The position numbers and the translations under genes are program-made. Shown piece by piece: positions 14,223 through 22,669 of a stretch of DNA of 39,553 bases. Under the pieces are notes generated by a model that made no database searches, was not told the origin of the DNA, and worked only from the letters and a program-made list of their open reading frames with translations. How positions within the stretch are numbered: the first letter of the stretch is position 1; each line of letters begins with the position of its first letter. The stretch is from CAZJYI01 sp964550025 (GTDB lineage: Bacteria > Verrucomicrobiota > Kiritimatiellia > UBA8416 > CAYOBW01), in contig CAZJYI010000113.1 of assembly GCA_964550025.1 (NCBI GenBank), positions 1 through 39,553 of the forward strand. The letters are read 5' to 3'.

Positions 14223-16067
14223 ATGGCACATCACACGAGATCCCTTGTAGTCGTCGCAACCGCTATCGCCACACTCACCCTCGGAGCACTGAGCCAGGCG
14301 GCCCCGGATTATCTCTCGCCCACGGACATCCAGACCTCAAAGGACGGCAAGACGCTGTTCATCGTCCAGGCCACCGCAAAGCAGGTTGCGGCCTTCGATG
14401 TGGCTTCGGGCAAGGTCACCAAGACGTTTTCGGTACCGGAAGCGCCTACGGGCGCCGCGCTTTCGCCGGATGGGTCGCGGCTCTACGTGACGGACGCCGG
14501 CCCCAACGGCAAGGTGTACGTTGTGGATACGGCCAACGGCAAAGTCGCGCAGAAGATCCACGTGCACCACACGCCGATGGCCCCGGTGGTGACGCCCGAC
14601 GGCAAGACACTCTGCGTATGTAACCGCTTCTCCAACTCGCTGTCGATCATCGACCTCGCCGCCGGCAAAGAGACGGCAAAGGTGAAGCTTGTCCGCGAGC
14701 CTTTCGCCGCGGCAGTTACGCAAGACGGCAAGTTCCTCTACGTCGCCAACCACCTGCCGGCCGGCCGCGCCGACGGCGCCTACCTTGCCGCCGTCGTTTC
14801 CGTGGTCGATATCGCGAATGCCTCCGTCGTCGCGGAGATCAAGCTGCCGAACGGCTCCACGGGGCTGCGCGGACTCTGCCTGTCGCCCGACGGCAAGCAC
14901 GTGTACTGCACGCACATTCTGGCGCGCTACCAGGTTCCGACCACGCAGCTTGAACGCGGCTGGATGAACACCAACGCCCTCACGATCATCGACGCCCTCG
15001 GCAAGAAGCGCATCAACACCGTGCTGCTGGACAACGTCGACCTCGGCGCGGCCAACCCGTGGGGCGTCGTGTGCACACCGGACGGCAAGTTCATCTGTGT
15101 GGCACACGCGGGAACGCACGAAGTCAGCGTCATTGACCGCGAGAAACTGCACGCGCGCCTCGACGACGTTGCCGCGGGAAAACGCGTGACGCCCGTATCC
15201 TCGAAGCCCGACAACGTGCCGAACGACCTCAGCTTCCTGGTGGACGTCCGCAAGCGCTACCGCCTTGGCGGGAACGGGCCGCGTGCCATCGCCGCGGTCG
15301 GCAGCAACGTCTACGCCGCCCAGTATTTCTCGGACGACCTGGCGGTCGTCGATACCACGCCGGGCGTGCACTACACGGCAAAGGCCTTCCCCCTGGGGCC
15401 GAAGCCCAAGATGAGCAAGGCGCGCCTGGGCGAAGCGTTCTTCAACGACGCGTCCCTGTGTTTCCAGCACTGGCAGAGCTGCGCGAGCTGCCACCCCGAT
15501 GCGCGCACGGATGCGCTGAACTGGGACCTGCTGAACGACGGCATCGGCAATCCCAAACAGACGAAGACCATGCTGCTGGCACACAAGACGCCGCCATCGA
15601 TGATCAGCGCGATCCGCGACAAGGCCGAGACGGCCGTCCGCGCGGGCATCCGCTACATCCAGTTTGCCGTGCGCCCCGATGAAGACGCACAGGCCATCGA
15701 CGAGTACCTGAAGACGCTCAAACCGGTCACAAGTCCGTACCTGGTATACGGGGACCTCTCAAAGGCTGCAGCCCGCGGCAAAGGAGTCTTCGCGAAGGCC
15801 GGATGCGCGGACTGCCATCCCGGGCCGCTATACACCGACTTGAACACGTACGACATGGGAATGGGCAAATACCTGGACAAGGACAGGCCCTTCGACACCC
15901 CGACCCTGGTCGAGGTGTGGCGGACGGCTCCCTACCTCTACGACGGCAGGTCCTCAACGCTGGAAGAGATGCTCCAGCGCGACAACCCCGACGATCGGCA
16001 CGGCGCCACGACCAAGTTGTCCGGGGAGGAACTGGCCGACCTGAAGGAGTACGTGCTCTCGCTCTAG
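14223..16067 (+). CDS. YVTN beta-propeller fused to a di-haem cytochrome c peroxidase-like domain
   Basis: Exported haem protein of 614 residues. The signal peptide (MAHHTRSLVVVATAIATLTL, cleaved near SQA-AP) sets the start at ATG 14223; open frame upstream is not conserved-looking. Residues 30-390 are a propeller with repeated blade phrases: TGAALSPDGSRLYVTDAGPN, APVVTPDGKTLCVCNRFSNS, GLCLSPDGKHVYCTH, GVVCTPDGKFICVAHAGTHE. The C-terminal part carries two c-type haem sites, CASCH (420-424) and CADCH (528-532), and ends with DTPTLVEVWRTAPYLYDGRS, the MauG/CcpA family signature around the second haem. It probably performs electron transfer or peroxide reduction in the periplasm, with the propeller binding a partner. 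It converges on the beta-barrel gene with only 8 bp between stops. Confidence 0.88.
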   Translation: MAHHTRSLVVVATAIATLTLGALSQAAPDYLSPTDIQTSKDGKTLFIVQATAKQVAAFDVASGKVTKTFSVPEAPTGAALSPDGSRLYVTDAGPNGKVYVVDTANGKVAQKIHVHHTPMAPVVTPDGKTLCVCNRFSNSLSIIDLAAGKETAKVKLVREPFAAAVTQDGKFLYVANHLPAGRADGAYLAAVVSVVDIANASVVAEIKLPNGSTGLRGLCLSPDGKHVYCTHILARYQVPTTQLERGWMNTNALTIIDALGKKRINTVLLDNVDLGAANPWGVVCTPDGKFICVAHAGTHEVSVIDREKLHARLDDVAAGKRVTPVSSKPDNVPNDLSFLVDVRKRYRLGGNGPRAIAAVGSNVYAAQYFSDDLAVVDTTPGVHYTAKAFPLGPKPKMSKARLGEAFFNDASLCFQHWQSCASCHPDARTDALNWDLLNDGIGNPKQTKTMLLAHKTPPSMISAIRDKAETAVRAGIRYIQFAVRPDEDAQAIDEYLKTLKPVTSPYLVYGDLSKAAARGKGVFAKAGCADCHPGPLYTDLNTYDMGMGKYLDKDRPFDTPTLVEVWRTAPYLYDGRSSTLEEMLQRDNPDDRHGATTKLSGEELADLKEYVLSL

Positions 16068-16075
16068 TAGCTCTG

Positions 16076-16885
16076 CTAGAACTCGATCCCCACGCTGACG
16101 CCCGCGATGGTGCCTTCCGATTCCGGCTGCCACACCACGCCGCCGCGGATCGGCTCTTCGTCGGACGCCGAGAAATCAAGCCGCTCGTAGTGGACCGCCG
16201 CGAAGAAGTGTCGCACACGGATTCCGGCCTCCGCCCGCAGCGTCAATCGCCGCCCGGGCTCGACGTTGACGTCGTTCCCGGCGCCGAAATCAGACAGGTC
16301 GTAGTGGGCGCGATTGTACAGCGGGTACAGCAGCATGGCTCTGGCATGGCACCGGCAGACGTCAGCTTTCCCGACGCCGACTTCAAGTCCGGCTCCGGCC
16401 TGTATCGTCAGCCAGTCCTCCACATACCCCCGTCCTTCGGGCGAATCGTTGAGGTCACGTCGCCAGGCACGACCGCCAATACCCAGGCAAGGCAGTACGT
16501 CGAATTCCGGTCGCGGCACCACGTCGAAACCAAGAAGCCCCTGCCACCTTACGCCGCTGTAGTCCACTTCCGTCTGCGTCGGTGTACCGTCCTGCGTGCT
16601 GCCGTCGTAGTCGACGCTTCCGAAGTACACTTGACCGTCGAGACTGACACGGGTGCCTCCGGACAGCCGGAACAGCAACTCGCCCTCCACCCCGCCAAAG
16701 GCCCCCGTCTCCTCCAGAAGGCGGCTCCCTGCCTCGTGCTCCTCCCACGTCATGCGTTCGGCCACGGCCCGCAGACGCATGCCGAATGCAGGTTCACCCT
16801 CCGCCCGGGATTCCCCCGCGCAGAGAAGCGCCAACACAATGCTCACTACCATCGTTCCCCGCACATAGACGCCACTCTCCAACAT
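16076..16885 (-). CDS. outer-membrane beta-barrel-like protein
   Basis: Exported protein of 269 residues, function unknown. The start at ATG 16885 has AAAGGGGA upstream. A signal sequence (VVSIVLALLCAGESRAEG) follows a short basic start. The rest alternates short amphipathic strands with Gly/Asp turns: FGGVEGELLFRLSGGTRVSL, GQVYFGSVDYDGS, WLTIQAGAGLEVGVG, LRAEAGIRVRHFFAAVHYER, and a terminal strand GTIAGVSVGIEF ending in Phe, the classic C-terminal BamA-recognition residue. No family was recognised. It lies tail to tail with the cytochrome gene and is divergent from the parvulin gene. Confidence 0.7.
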   Translation of the reverse strand: MLESGVYVRGTMVVSIVLALLCAGESRAEGEPAFGMRLRAVAERMTWEEHEAGSRLLEETGAFGGVEGELLFRLSGGTRVSLDGQVYFGSVDYDGSTQDGTPTQTEVDYSGVRWQGLLGFDVVPRPEFDVLPCLGIGGRAWRRDLNDSPEGRGYVEDWLTIQAGAGLEVGVGKADVCRCHARAMLLYPLYNRAHYDLSDFGAGNDVNVEPGRRLTLRAEAGIRVRHFFAAVHYERLDFSASDEEPIRGGVVWQPESEGTIAGVSVGIEF

Positions 16886-17117
16886 GATCGTGTTCCCCTT
16901 TCCATTACCGAGCCCTTTGCGCGACGGCCAGATCCGACATCGTCACTTTAGCTCCCACCGCATCCACCGGCCAGCGGAATTCACGCTGAGAAGTCTTCCT
17001 TGTATTCCCGTGCCGCCACCCCTACTATCTCCCCTTTTGTGCATGGCCCGCCGCACGACCTCCGGAGAAGGGCCGTCTCACGTCAACGCCCCGACACATA
17101 CGAAGGAGACCGAATTC

Positions 17118-18173
17118 ATGATAACAGATCAAACGCTGCGCCTGCAAAGGGTCTGCGCCGCACTGACGGCATGCGCTTGCCTGGCTCTGTCCGCCGGATG
17201 CGGCGACAAGAGCGAGAGCCCGGGCGACAAACCGGTCGACGCCGATCCGACCGTCGCCGCACCTCCCGCCGTGGAAGCCTCCGGCATCGTCGTCACGGTG
17301 AACGGCAACCAGCTCAAACGGGAGAAGCTGGAAAAACAGATGTCCAACATTCTGTCTCAGCCGAGAATGGCACAGAGAAACGCCGAAGAGATCGCAGAGA
17401 CTCGCGCGCAGCTCGAAAAGCAGCTCATCGATCATTTCGTGGTGCGCAGCCTCCTGGTGTCCGAAGCCGAGGCCAAGAACATCGTCGTAGAAGACGAGGA
17501 GATTACGGAGACCGTTGAGCGCATCAAGGGACAGCTGCGCGAGGGACAGACCTTTGAAGACGCGCTGGCGGAAGAAGGACTGACGATGGACAGTTTTCAG
17601 CAGCAGTTGCGGGGTGACCTGGCGGCCCGCAAAGTAGTCCAGCAGCGGGTTGCTGAGGTTCCCGAGCCTACCGACGCGGAGGTGTCCTCGTTCTACGAGC
17701 TGAATGCCGAGACGTTCAAGAAGCCGGAGAGTGCCACGGCCCGGCACATCCTCTTCTCCATTGACAAGGAGGCCGACGAGGCAACCAAGGCGGCACGGAA
17801 AAAGGAGGCCGAAGCCTGCCGCGCCCAGCTTCTGGAAGGAGCCGATTTCGCGAAACTGGCGGAGGAGCATTCGGGGTGCCCGAGCGGCAAGAACAAAGGC
17901 GGCAGCCTGGGCACATTTGGGCGCGGTCGCATGGTCCCCGAGTTCGACGAGGCCGCGTTCTCGCAGGAAATCGGCAAGGTCGGCCCCCTGGTCGAAACGA
18001 GCTACGGCTACCACATCGTCGAGGTGACGGAGCGCACCGAGGCCGGTACGGCACCGCTTGAGGAGGTCAAGGAGCGAATCGTCCGCGTCCTGAAGGACCG
18101 CGGGAGCCAGAACGCGATGGATACCCTCGTCGACGGCCTTAAGGCCAAGGCCACGATCACGTACGGCCAGTAG
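17118..18173 (+). CDS. parvulin-type peptidyl-prolyl isomerase lipoprotein (SurA/PrsA-like)
   Basis: Folding factor for exported proteins, 351 residues. The N-terminus ends in the lipobox LSAGC, so it is probably anchored to a membrane facing the periplasm. Residues about 60-190 form the SurA-type N-domain (VVTVNGNQLKREKLEKQMSN, then FVVRSLLVSEAEAKNIVVED, and helices ending VPEPTDAEVSSFYE). The rotamase domain spans about 204-305: ATARHILFSIDKE, ADFAKLAEEHSGCPSGKNKG, GSLGTFGRGRMVPEFDEAAF, GPLVETSYGYHIVEV, all diagnostic for PF00639. The start ATG 17118 has AAGGAG about 9 nt upstream. It is divergent from the beta-barrel gene across 232 bp. Confidence 0.9.
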   Translation: MITDQTLRLQRVCAALTACACLALSAGCGDKSESPGDKPVDADPTVAAPPAVEASGIVVTVNGNQLKREKLEKQMSNILSQPRMAQRNAEEIAETRAQLEKQLIDHFVVRSLLVSEAEAKNIVVEDEEITETVERIKGQLREGQTFEDALAEEGLTMDSFQQQLRGDLAARKVVQQRVAEVPEPTDAEVSSFYELNAETFKKPESATARHILFSIDKEADEATKAARKKEAEACRAQLLEGADFAKLAEEHSGCPSGKNKGGSLGTFGRGRMVPEFDEAAFSQEIGKVGPLVETSYGYHIVEVTERTEAGTAPLEEVKERIVRVLKDRGSQNAMDTLVDGLKAKATITYGQ

Positions 18174-18541
18174 AAACGTCGCAATTCCGCTCCGATCGTG
18201 AGGCGAGACGTGACGCTCGCCTCTGAGGCACTGGCGCGCGGCGCTCTTCGTCCGCGCCGTCCAAGCGCGGAATCGCCCTCAACGCGGGCGTTGACCGCAA
18301 CCCAAGTGTGTGGGCATGTGGGTGTCAGTGTGTCCGTGGGGAACGCCGGCCCTCTCACGCCCACACACTCACATACCGGCCGCCTGGCGATTTCTTGTCC
18401 TTCATCGCAATCCTGCGTGATTGACGCACTGACGTCCCCTTTTCCGCTTGGCATCCAAGCTTCCTCCCCTCACCATGATGCCGCCAGAGGCATCATCAAC
18501 GCCATCCCGGCCAACGCCGGTTCAGGGAGGGAGACACCGTG
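18174..18541. other. intergenic gap with a GTGTGGG/CCCACAC inverted repeat
   Basis: No gene recognised. 18305-18340 (rich in GTGTGGGCATGTGGGTGTCA words) and 18351-18375 (CACGCCCACACACTCACAT) are loosely complementary and could fold. A good ribosome site (AGGGAGGGAG) at the right edge serves the sialidase remnant. Confidence 0.5.
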
Positions 18542-18880
18542 ATGACCCCCGAAACGAGAATGTTCGTTGTTTCTGCGTCGGTCGCTTTCATGCTGACAGG
18601 ACTCTCCGGCCTCCGCGGCGCGGACGACGGACGGGATACACTACGCGTTTGTGCGCACCCTCCAAGTGAGCGAGTCACCGAACGAGTCATCGGGCCGCTG
18701 ACCGATAGAGGGCAGTTCACTCCTGCCATCACGCTTCCGAGCGGGGGCGACACGAGCTACCCGGGCCTGCTGGTGCACGAGGGGCGGCTCTGGGTCTCGT
18801 ACTACTCCAGCCACGAAGGCAAGACCTCGATCTACCTCGCGCGGATCCCGCTGCCGGAGCTCGCGGCGGGAGGCAGTTAG
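18542..18880 (+). pseudogene. sialidase-like remnant: signal peptide joined to the C-terminal end
   Basis: The 112-codon frame starts with a good Shine-Dalgarno and a signal peptide (MFVVSASVAFMLTGLSGLRG), runs through about 35 unassignable residues, then ends with ITLPSGGDTSYPGLLVHEGR and LWVSYYSSHEGKTSIYLARI. That last block is the conserved C-terminus of exo-alpha-sialidase-like (BNR) proteins, which are normally 350-450 residues. The catalytic propeller with its Asp boxes is missing. The frame is intact across the junction, so a short exported peptide could still be made, but no enzyme. The internal deletion is inferred from family length. Confidence 0.75.
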
Positions 18881-18943
18881 AGTCTGCGCCGTCAGTTCCA
18901 TGCGTCTTGCGCAGAAGCTGGGGCGCGAGCTGTTGAAAACGAA

Positions 18944-19015
18944 CGTCAGTAGTCAGTGACCGGTGGTCGTTGGTCAGTGGGGAACTGATCACTGATGACT
19001 GATCACTGATCACTT
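18944..19015. repeat. second copy of the ACTGATCACTGATC repeat family
   Basis: GTCAGTAGTCAGTGACCGG, then TGGTCAGTGG and ACTGATCACTGATGACTGAT: the same words and inverted layout as 9409-9510 beside the retron. No gene is present between 18881 and 19306. Confidence 0.7.
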
Positions 19016-19045
19016 GGGTTGCGGCCTTGGGCCGCTTTGGGTTGC

Positions 19046-19159
19046 GGGGCACCGGCTGGAAGCCGGCGGTACAGGGCACCGGCTGGAAAGCGGGGGTACG
19101 GGGCACCGGCTGGAAAGCGGGGGTACGGGGCACCGGCTGGAAAGCGGGGGTACGGGGCG
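19046..19159 (+). repeat. 27-bp tandem repeat (about 4 copies) upstream of guaB
   Basis: Units of GCACCGGCTGGAAAGCGGGG plus GTACGGG follow each other without spacers; the first copy is diverged (GAAGCCGGCGGTACAGG). As it lies about 150 bp before guaB it may be polymorphic between strains. It is not a CRISPR array because there are no spacers. Confidence 0.9.
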
Positions 19160-19306
19160 GTGGATTGCCGGTTTCCAAGCGGGGAAGAGGGGAAAACCGG
19201 CGGTTTTTTGTTCCTTTGTGGTTGCATTATGTACGGAAAGGCGGTAAAAATATGTGGGCAACAGCATTAGCTGCGCACTGACCAGTTACACAGGGAGATT
19301 AATGCG

Positions 19307-20797
19307 ATGCCTGCCAACGCCTATATGGACCAGTTCATGGATCATTTCCCGTACGAGGGATTGACGTTCGACGACGTATTCCTCGTGACGCGATACGCCG
19401 CTTTTCTGCCGGAAGACACGGATCTGAGCAGCCGTTTGACAACGCGTACGGGGCTCAACATGCCGTTTGTCAGCGCGGCCATGGATACGGTGACGGAGGC
19501 CGACATGGCCATAGCAATGGCCATGTTGGGTGGAATCGGGGTCATTCACAAGAACCTCCCCACCGCGGTGCAGGCCAGCCAGGTCAGCATCGTCAAGCAC
19601 CACCTCAACGGGCTGATCGTCGGTCCCATAACGTTCCGTGACACGGACACGCTTGCGACCGTTCGTGCCGTACGCGAAGAAAAGGGCTTTTCGTTCAGCG
19701 GGTTCCCTATTCTCGATGCGAACGACAGGCTCGTTGGAATTCTGACGTCCACCGACACGCGTTTCATCACGGATCCCGATGCTCCTGTCACCGAAGTCAT
19801 GACCCGCGAGGTGATCACGGCCGCGCCGGACACGACCCTGGAAGACGCCTACCGGATCATGATGGAGAACAAGATCGGGAAACTGCCGCTGGTCGAGGAG
19901 GGCAAGCTGGCCGGCCTGTACAGTTTCTCGGATGTTCGCACGCTCGTACAAAACGTGGAACCGCTCTACAACCGCGATGACAAGTACCGTCTGCGAGCGG
20001 GAGCCGCCGTGAGCCACAGCGACCACGAACGAGTCGACGTTCTGGTTGAGGCCGGTGCGGACGTGATCGTCGTGGACAGTGCTCACGGCCACACAAAGGG
20101 CATCATGTCCATGGTCGAGTGGATCGCCGAGCATTATCCCGAGGTCGACATCATTGCCGGGAACGTCGCCACGGCTGAGGGCGCCGTGGCCTTGCGGGAC
20201 GCCGGTGCTCACGCGGTGAAGGTCGGCATCGGTCCCGGGTCCATTTGCACGACGCGTGTCGTATGCGGCGTGGGCATCCCGCAAATCACCGCCGTCTACC
20301 GGTGCGCCAAGGCATTGGAAGGGTCTGTCCCCATCATAGCCGACGGCGGCATCCGCCATTCGGGGGACGTGGCCAAGGCGCTGGCGGCCGGCGCCGAGTC
20401 GGTGATGTTGGGGTCAATCCTGGCCGGTACGGAGGAAAGCCCCGGCGAGAAGATCATCCACCAGGGCCGCCAGTACGTCGTCTACCGCGGAATGGGCAGC
20501 CTGGCCGCCATGAAGGAGGCCCGCGGGAGCCGGGAACGCTACGCGCAGGACAACGCCAGCACCGAGGAGCTCGTGCCACAGGGCATCGAGGGCATCGTGC
20601 CCTACGCGGGGTCGTTGAAGAAGGTCATGACGCAGTACTGCGGCGGTTTGCGGTCGTCCCTGGGATACACCGGCTGCCGGACGCTGACCGAGCTGCGCGA
20701 ACATGCGCGCTTCGTCCGCGTATCCATGGCCGGCCTGAGCGAGGCCCACCCGCACGACGTAAAGATCATGCGCGAAGCGCCGAATTACCGGTCGTAG
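19307..20797 (+). CDS. guaB: IMP dehydrogenase
   Basis: Oxidises IMP to XMP with NAD+, the committed step of GMP synthesis, in the cytoplasm. 496 residues, the normal length. The N-terminal barrel start reads YEGLTFDDVFLVTRYAAFLP, then NMPFVSAAMDTVTEADMAIA and MLGGIGVIHKNL. Two CBS domains occupy about 100-215 (FPILDANDRLVGILTSTDTR, then TREVITAAPDTTLEDAYRIM). The catalytic loop is GPGSICTTRVVCGVG with nucleophile C314, followed by PIIADGGIRHSGDVAKALAA and the flap region YRGMGSLAAM. ATG 19307 is preceded by GGGAG at 9 nt. guaA is not adjacent. Downstream lies the RAYT repeat cluster, so the gene is probably monocistronic. Confidence 0.97.
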   Translation: MPANAYMDQFMDHFPYEGLTFDDVFLVTRYAAFLPEDTDLSSRLTTRTGLNMPFVSAAMDTVTEADMAIAMAMLGGIGVIHKNLPTAVQASQVSIVKHHLNGLIVGPITFRDTDTLATVRAVREEKGFSFSGFPILDANDRLVGILTSTDTRFITDPDAPVTEVMTREVITAAPDTTLEDAYRIMMENKIGKLPLVEEGKLAGLYSFSDVRTLVQNVEPLYNRDDKYRLRAGAAVSHSDHERVDVLVEAGADVIVVDSAHGHTKGIMSMVEWIAEHYPEVDIIAGNVATAEGAVALRDAGAHAVKVGIGPGSICTTRVVCGVGIPQITAVYRCAKALEGSVPIIADGGIRHSGDVAKALAAGAESVMLGSILAGTEESPGEKIIHQGRQYVVYRGMGSLAAMKEARGSRERYAQDNASTEELVPQGIEGIVPYAGSLKKVMTQYCGGLRSSLGYTGCRTLTELREHARFVRVSMAGLSEAHPHDVKIMREAPNYRS

Positions 20798-20807
20798 GGA
20801 CGGAGAT

Positions 20808-21205
20808 TTGTGCCGGGCTTTCAGCCCTCGGTTCGTTGTTCGTCACGCGGTTCCCCCAGCCCTGTCGGGCTGGGCTGGTATCTGCCGGCCCTTCGGGCCT
20901 CGTTTCCTACGCCGCCTCTCGAACCGGGACTCCGTGCCGGGCTTTCAGCCCTCGGTTCGCTATTCGTCACGCGGTTCCCCCAGCCCTGTCGGGCTGGGCT
21001 GGTATCTGCCGGCCCTTCAGGCCTTTCTCGCGTTCGTCCTGACTTCCTTTCGCGACTGGCCGGGGTCTGGTTGACCCTTTGGGCCTTCTCTCGGCACGCT
21101 TCCCCGCGAGGGCCGAAGGCCCGGCAGATGCCAGCCCAGGGCGAAGCCCTGGGGGGGCAGAACCCAATCAACCTTCGCCGAGGGCTGAAAGCCCGACACA
21201 GACCT
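20808..21205. repeat. palindrome cluster A beside the RAYT transposase
   Basis: Two direct copies, each holding CGGGCTTTCAGCCC, CCAGCCCTGTCGGGCTGGGC and GCCGGCCCTTCGGGCC, are followed by one inverted copy (from about 21105: GGGCCGAAGGCCCGGCAGAT through GGGCTGAAAGCCCGACACA). The edges of the cluster are complementary to each other, so it is a BIME-like element. It fills the gap between guaB and the transposase. Confidence 0.9.
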
Positions 21206-21676
21206 CTATCCCCACACATGCCGCTCATCGTGCTCAACACCGTGCCGCCGAAGGAACGCCCGATACTCATCCGTGAAACTCACTCGCCTGTGGTGTTCCG
21301 CCTGCGCCTGAACGTAATCTCGGGCTTTGGCAACCGAGGACGGGCTTACGGAGAAGACCGCGTATCCCTTCTGCCATTCGAACTTGACCAGGAGCGGGTC
21401 CCTTTTCTCGGGACACTGCTGCTTCACCCACCTCGATGATGCCGCCTTTGCGTCGCCAACCAGTTTGGCCACTGTCATCACCCGTGACAAAGTGCACAGA
21501 ATGTGGACGTGATCCGTTGCCGCGCCGACGACAATGGCCGGACAGCCCATCCGTTTCAATGTGCCGCCGATGTAGGCACACAGATCGGTGCGGAGTGACG
21601 ACGTGAGGAACGTGCGGCGACGGTAGGCCGTGCTGAAGATGATATGCAGGACGATCCGGGAGAGGGACTGGGCCAT
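21206..21676 (-). CDS. IS200/REP-associated tyrosine transposase (Y1, HUH)
   Basis: Single-strand DNA transposase, 156 residues. Visible parts: N-terminal beta strand HIIFSTAYRRRTF, HUH motif H56-V-H58 in ATDHVHIL, the helix with catalytic Tyr121 (SSVAKARDYVQAQAEHHRR), and the FTDEYRAFLRRHGV tail common to the RAYT-like branch of IS200 relatives. It starts at ATG 21676 with a perfect AGGAGGAG upstream, so it is likely expressed. It is bracketed by palindrome clusters A and B of the same family, which is the layout expected for a RAYT and its REP substrates, or for an IS200-like element with subterminal hairpins. No accessory TnpB is present. Confidence 0.9.
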   Translation of the reverse strand: MAQSLSRIVLHIIFSTAYRRRTFLTSSLRTDLCAYIGGTLKRMGCPAIVVGAATDHVHILCTLSRVMTVAKLVGDAKAASSRWVKQQCPEKRDPLLVKFEWQKGYAVFSVSPSSVAKARDYVQAQAEHHRRVSFTDEYRAFLRRHGVEHDERHVWG

Positions 21677-21690
21677 GTTTCTCCTCCTAC

Positions 21691-22023
21691 GATTTGTGTC
21701 GGGCTTTCAGCCCTTGATTCGCTATTCTCTGCGTTGTTCCCCCAGCCCTGGCGGACTGGGCTGGCATGTATCGGCCCTTCGGGCCTTGATTCCTGATCGT
21801 TCCTACCCCCCCCAGCCTGGCATGTATCGGCCCTTCGGGCCTTGATTCCTGATCGTTCCTACCCCCCCCAGCCCTGGCGGGCTGGGCTCGTATCTTTCGG
21901 CCCTTCGGGCCTCCTTCGCGGCACGCCCCCCCACGAGGGCCGAAGGCCCGGCAGATGCCAGCTCAGGGCGAAGCCCTGGGGTTATTGGTGCACCCCCTCA
22001 TCGAGGGCTGAAAGCCCGACACA
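21691..22023. repeat. palindrome cluster B beside the RAYT transposase
   Basis: Starts with GATTTGTGTCGGGCTTTCAG, repeats CCCCAGCCCTGGCGGGCTGG and TATCGGCCCTTCGGGCCTTG (the last with a tandem 65-bp duplication around 21770-21900), then ends with the inverted unit GGGCTGAAAGCCCGACACA. It has the same plan as cluster A: direct copies, then one inverted copy. Confidence 0.9.
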
Positions 22024-22303
22024 CCTCACCCCGTTTCCCCCGCCATCTCCTGATCACGCCCCTCACCCCGATCCAGGCGGCGCGGCAGAGGCCGCAGTAG
22101 ATCAGGCTGACAGGCCATCCGAACAACAGCCAGAGTCCCAGATCGACGTACCCCGTGCTGTCCTGCACCGACACGAAGGCGGTCCGGACGAAAGTCATGC
22201 TCCACAACACGCAACTCCCCCGCAGCATGCCCTTGTCCGCCAACATCGCGCATCCCGCCGACGCCGCCAACCCCATCCCGACCACCACGTTCACCAGAAT
22301 CAT
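21998..22303 (-). CDS. small inner-membrane protein whose tail runs into the palindrome cluster
   Basis: 101 residues, no family recognised. The ATG at 22303 has a perfect AAGGAGG 6 nt upstream, so I trust the start over the longer open frame. Two hydrophobic segments are visible: MILVNVVVGMGLAASAGCAM at the very N-terminus and LGLWLLFGWPVSLIYCGLC further on, followed by a basic tail (WIGVRGVIRRWRGKRGE). The last nine residues (VCRAFSPR and its neighbour) are encoded by the inverted palindrome of cluster B, so the repeat has supplied a new stop codon. A terminator-like hairpin lies about 70 bp upstream. Confidence 0.65.
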   Translation of the reverse strand: MILVNVVVGMGLAASAGCAMLADKGMLRGSCVLWSMTFVRTAFVSVQDSTGYVDLGLWLLFGWPVSLIYCGLCRAAWIGVRGVIRRWRGKRGEVCRAFSPR

Positions 22304-22353
22304 GACAAGCCTCCTTTCACTATCAAAGAAGGCCGGCCGACGGGCCATTTCCG

Positions 22354-22396
22354 GAAAAAAGTGAAAAAAAGTGGGAGAGGACCATGGTCCTCCCCC
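22354..22396 (-). terminator. terminator-like palindrome with T-tract (minus strand)
   Basis: AGGACCATGGTCCT (22378-22391) is a perfect 14-bp palindrome extended by G-C pairs to 22373-22396. Read on the minus strand it is followed by AC and then TTTTTTT and a second T run. No minus-strand gene is visible above it, so it may end an unseen small RNA or act as a leader attenuator for the small membrane gene starting at 22303. The rest of 22397-22669 shows no gene; it is the leader of the giant amylase. Confidence 0.55.
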
Positions 22397-22669
22397 AAAT
22401 TGATCTCTTGAGTCCCACGCCTCCTCTGTGGTATAAGTCTCCCAACCCTTTTGGGGTTTGTTGTTCTTTCGCAATACAGGAGTCTGTCTGCCTTCTCCCT
22501 GGAGAGAACAACGCGGCATTGACGATTTGAAATCCAGAAGGCAATCCTCCGCGCCAATCGGTGCTCCGCTCACCATCACGGAGGAACCTCGTTTTACTCG
22601 CTTTGTGTTGTGAGGACCATGCCCTGCCCGGTGGCAAGCGGCGGGGCGAACGTCACGAGGAAAGCTCTC

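Noticed and set aside
19046..19159. CRISPR array
   Set aside because: Units are directly tandem without spacers, and no cas genes are present.
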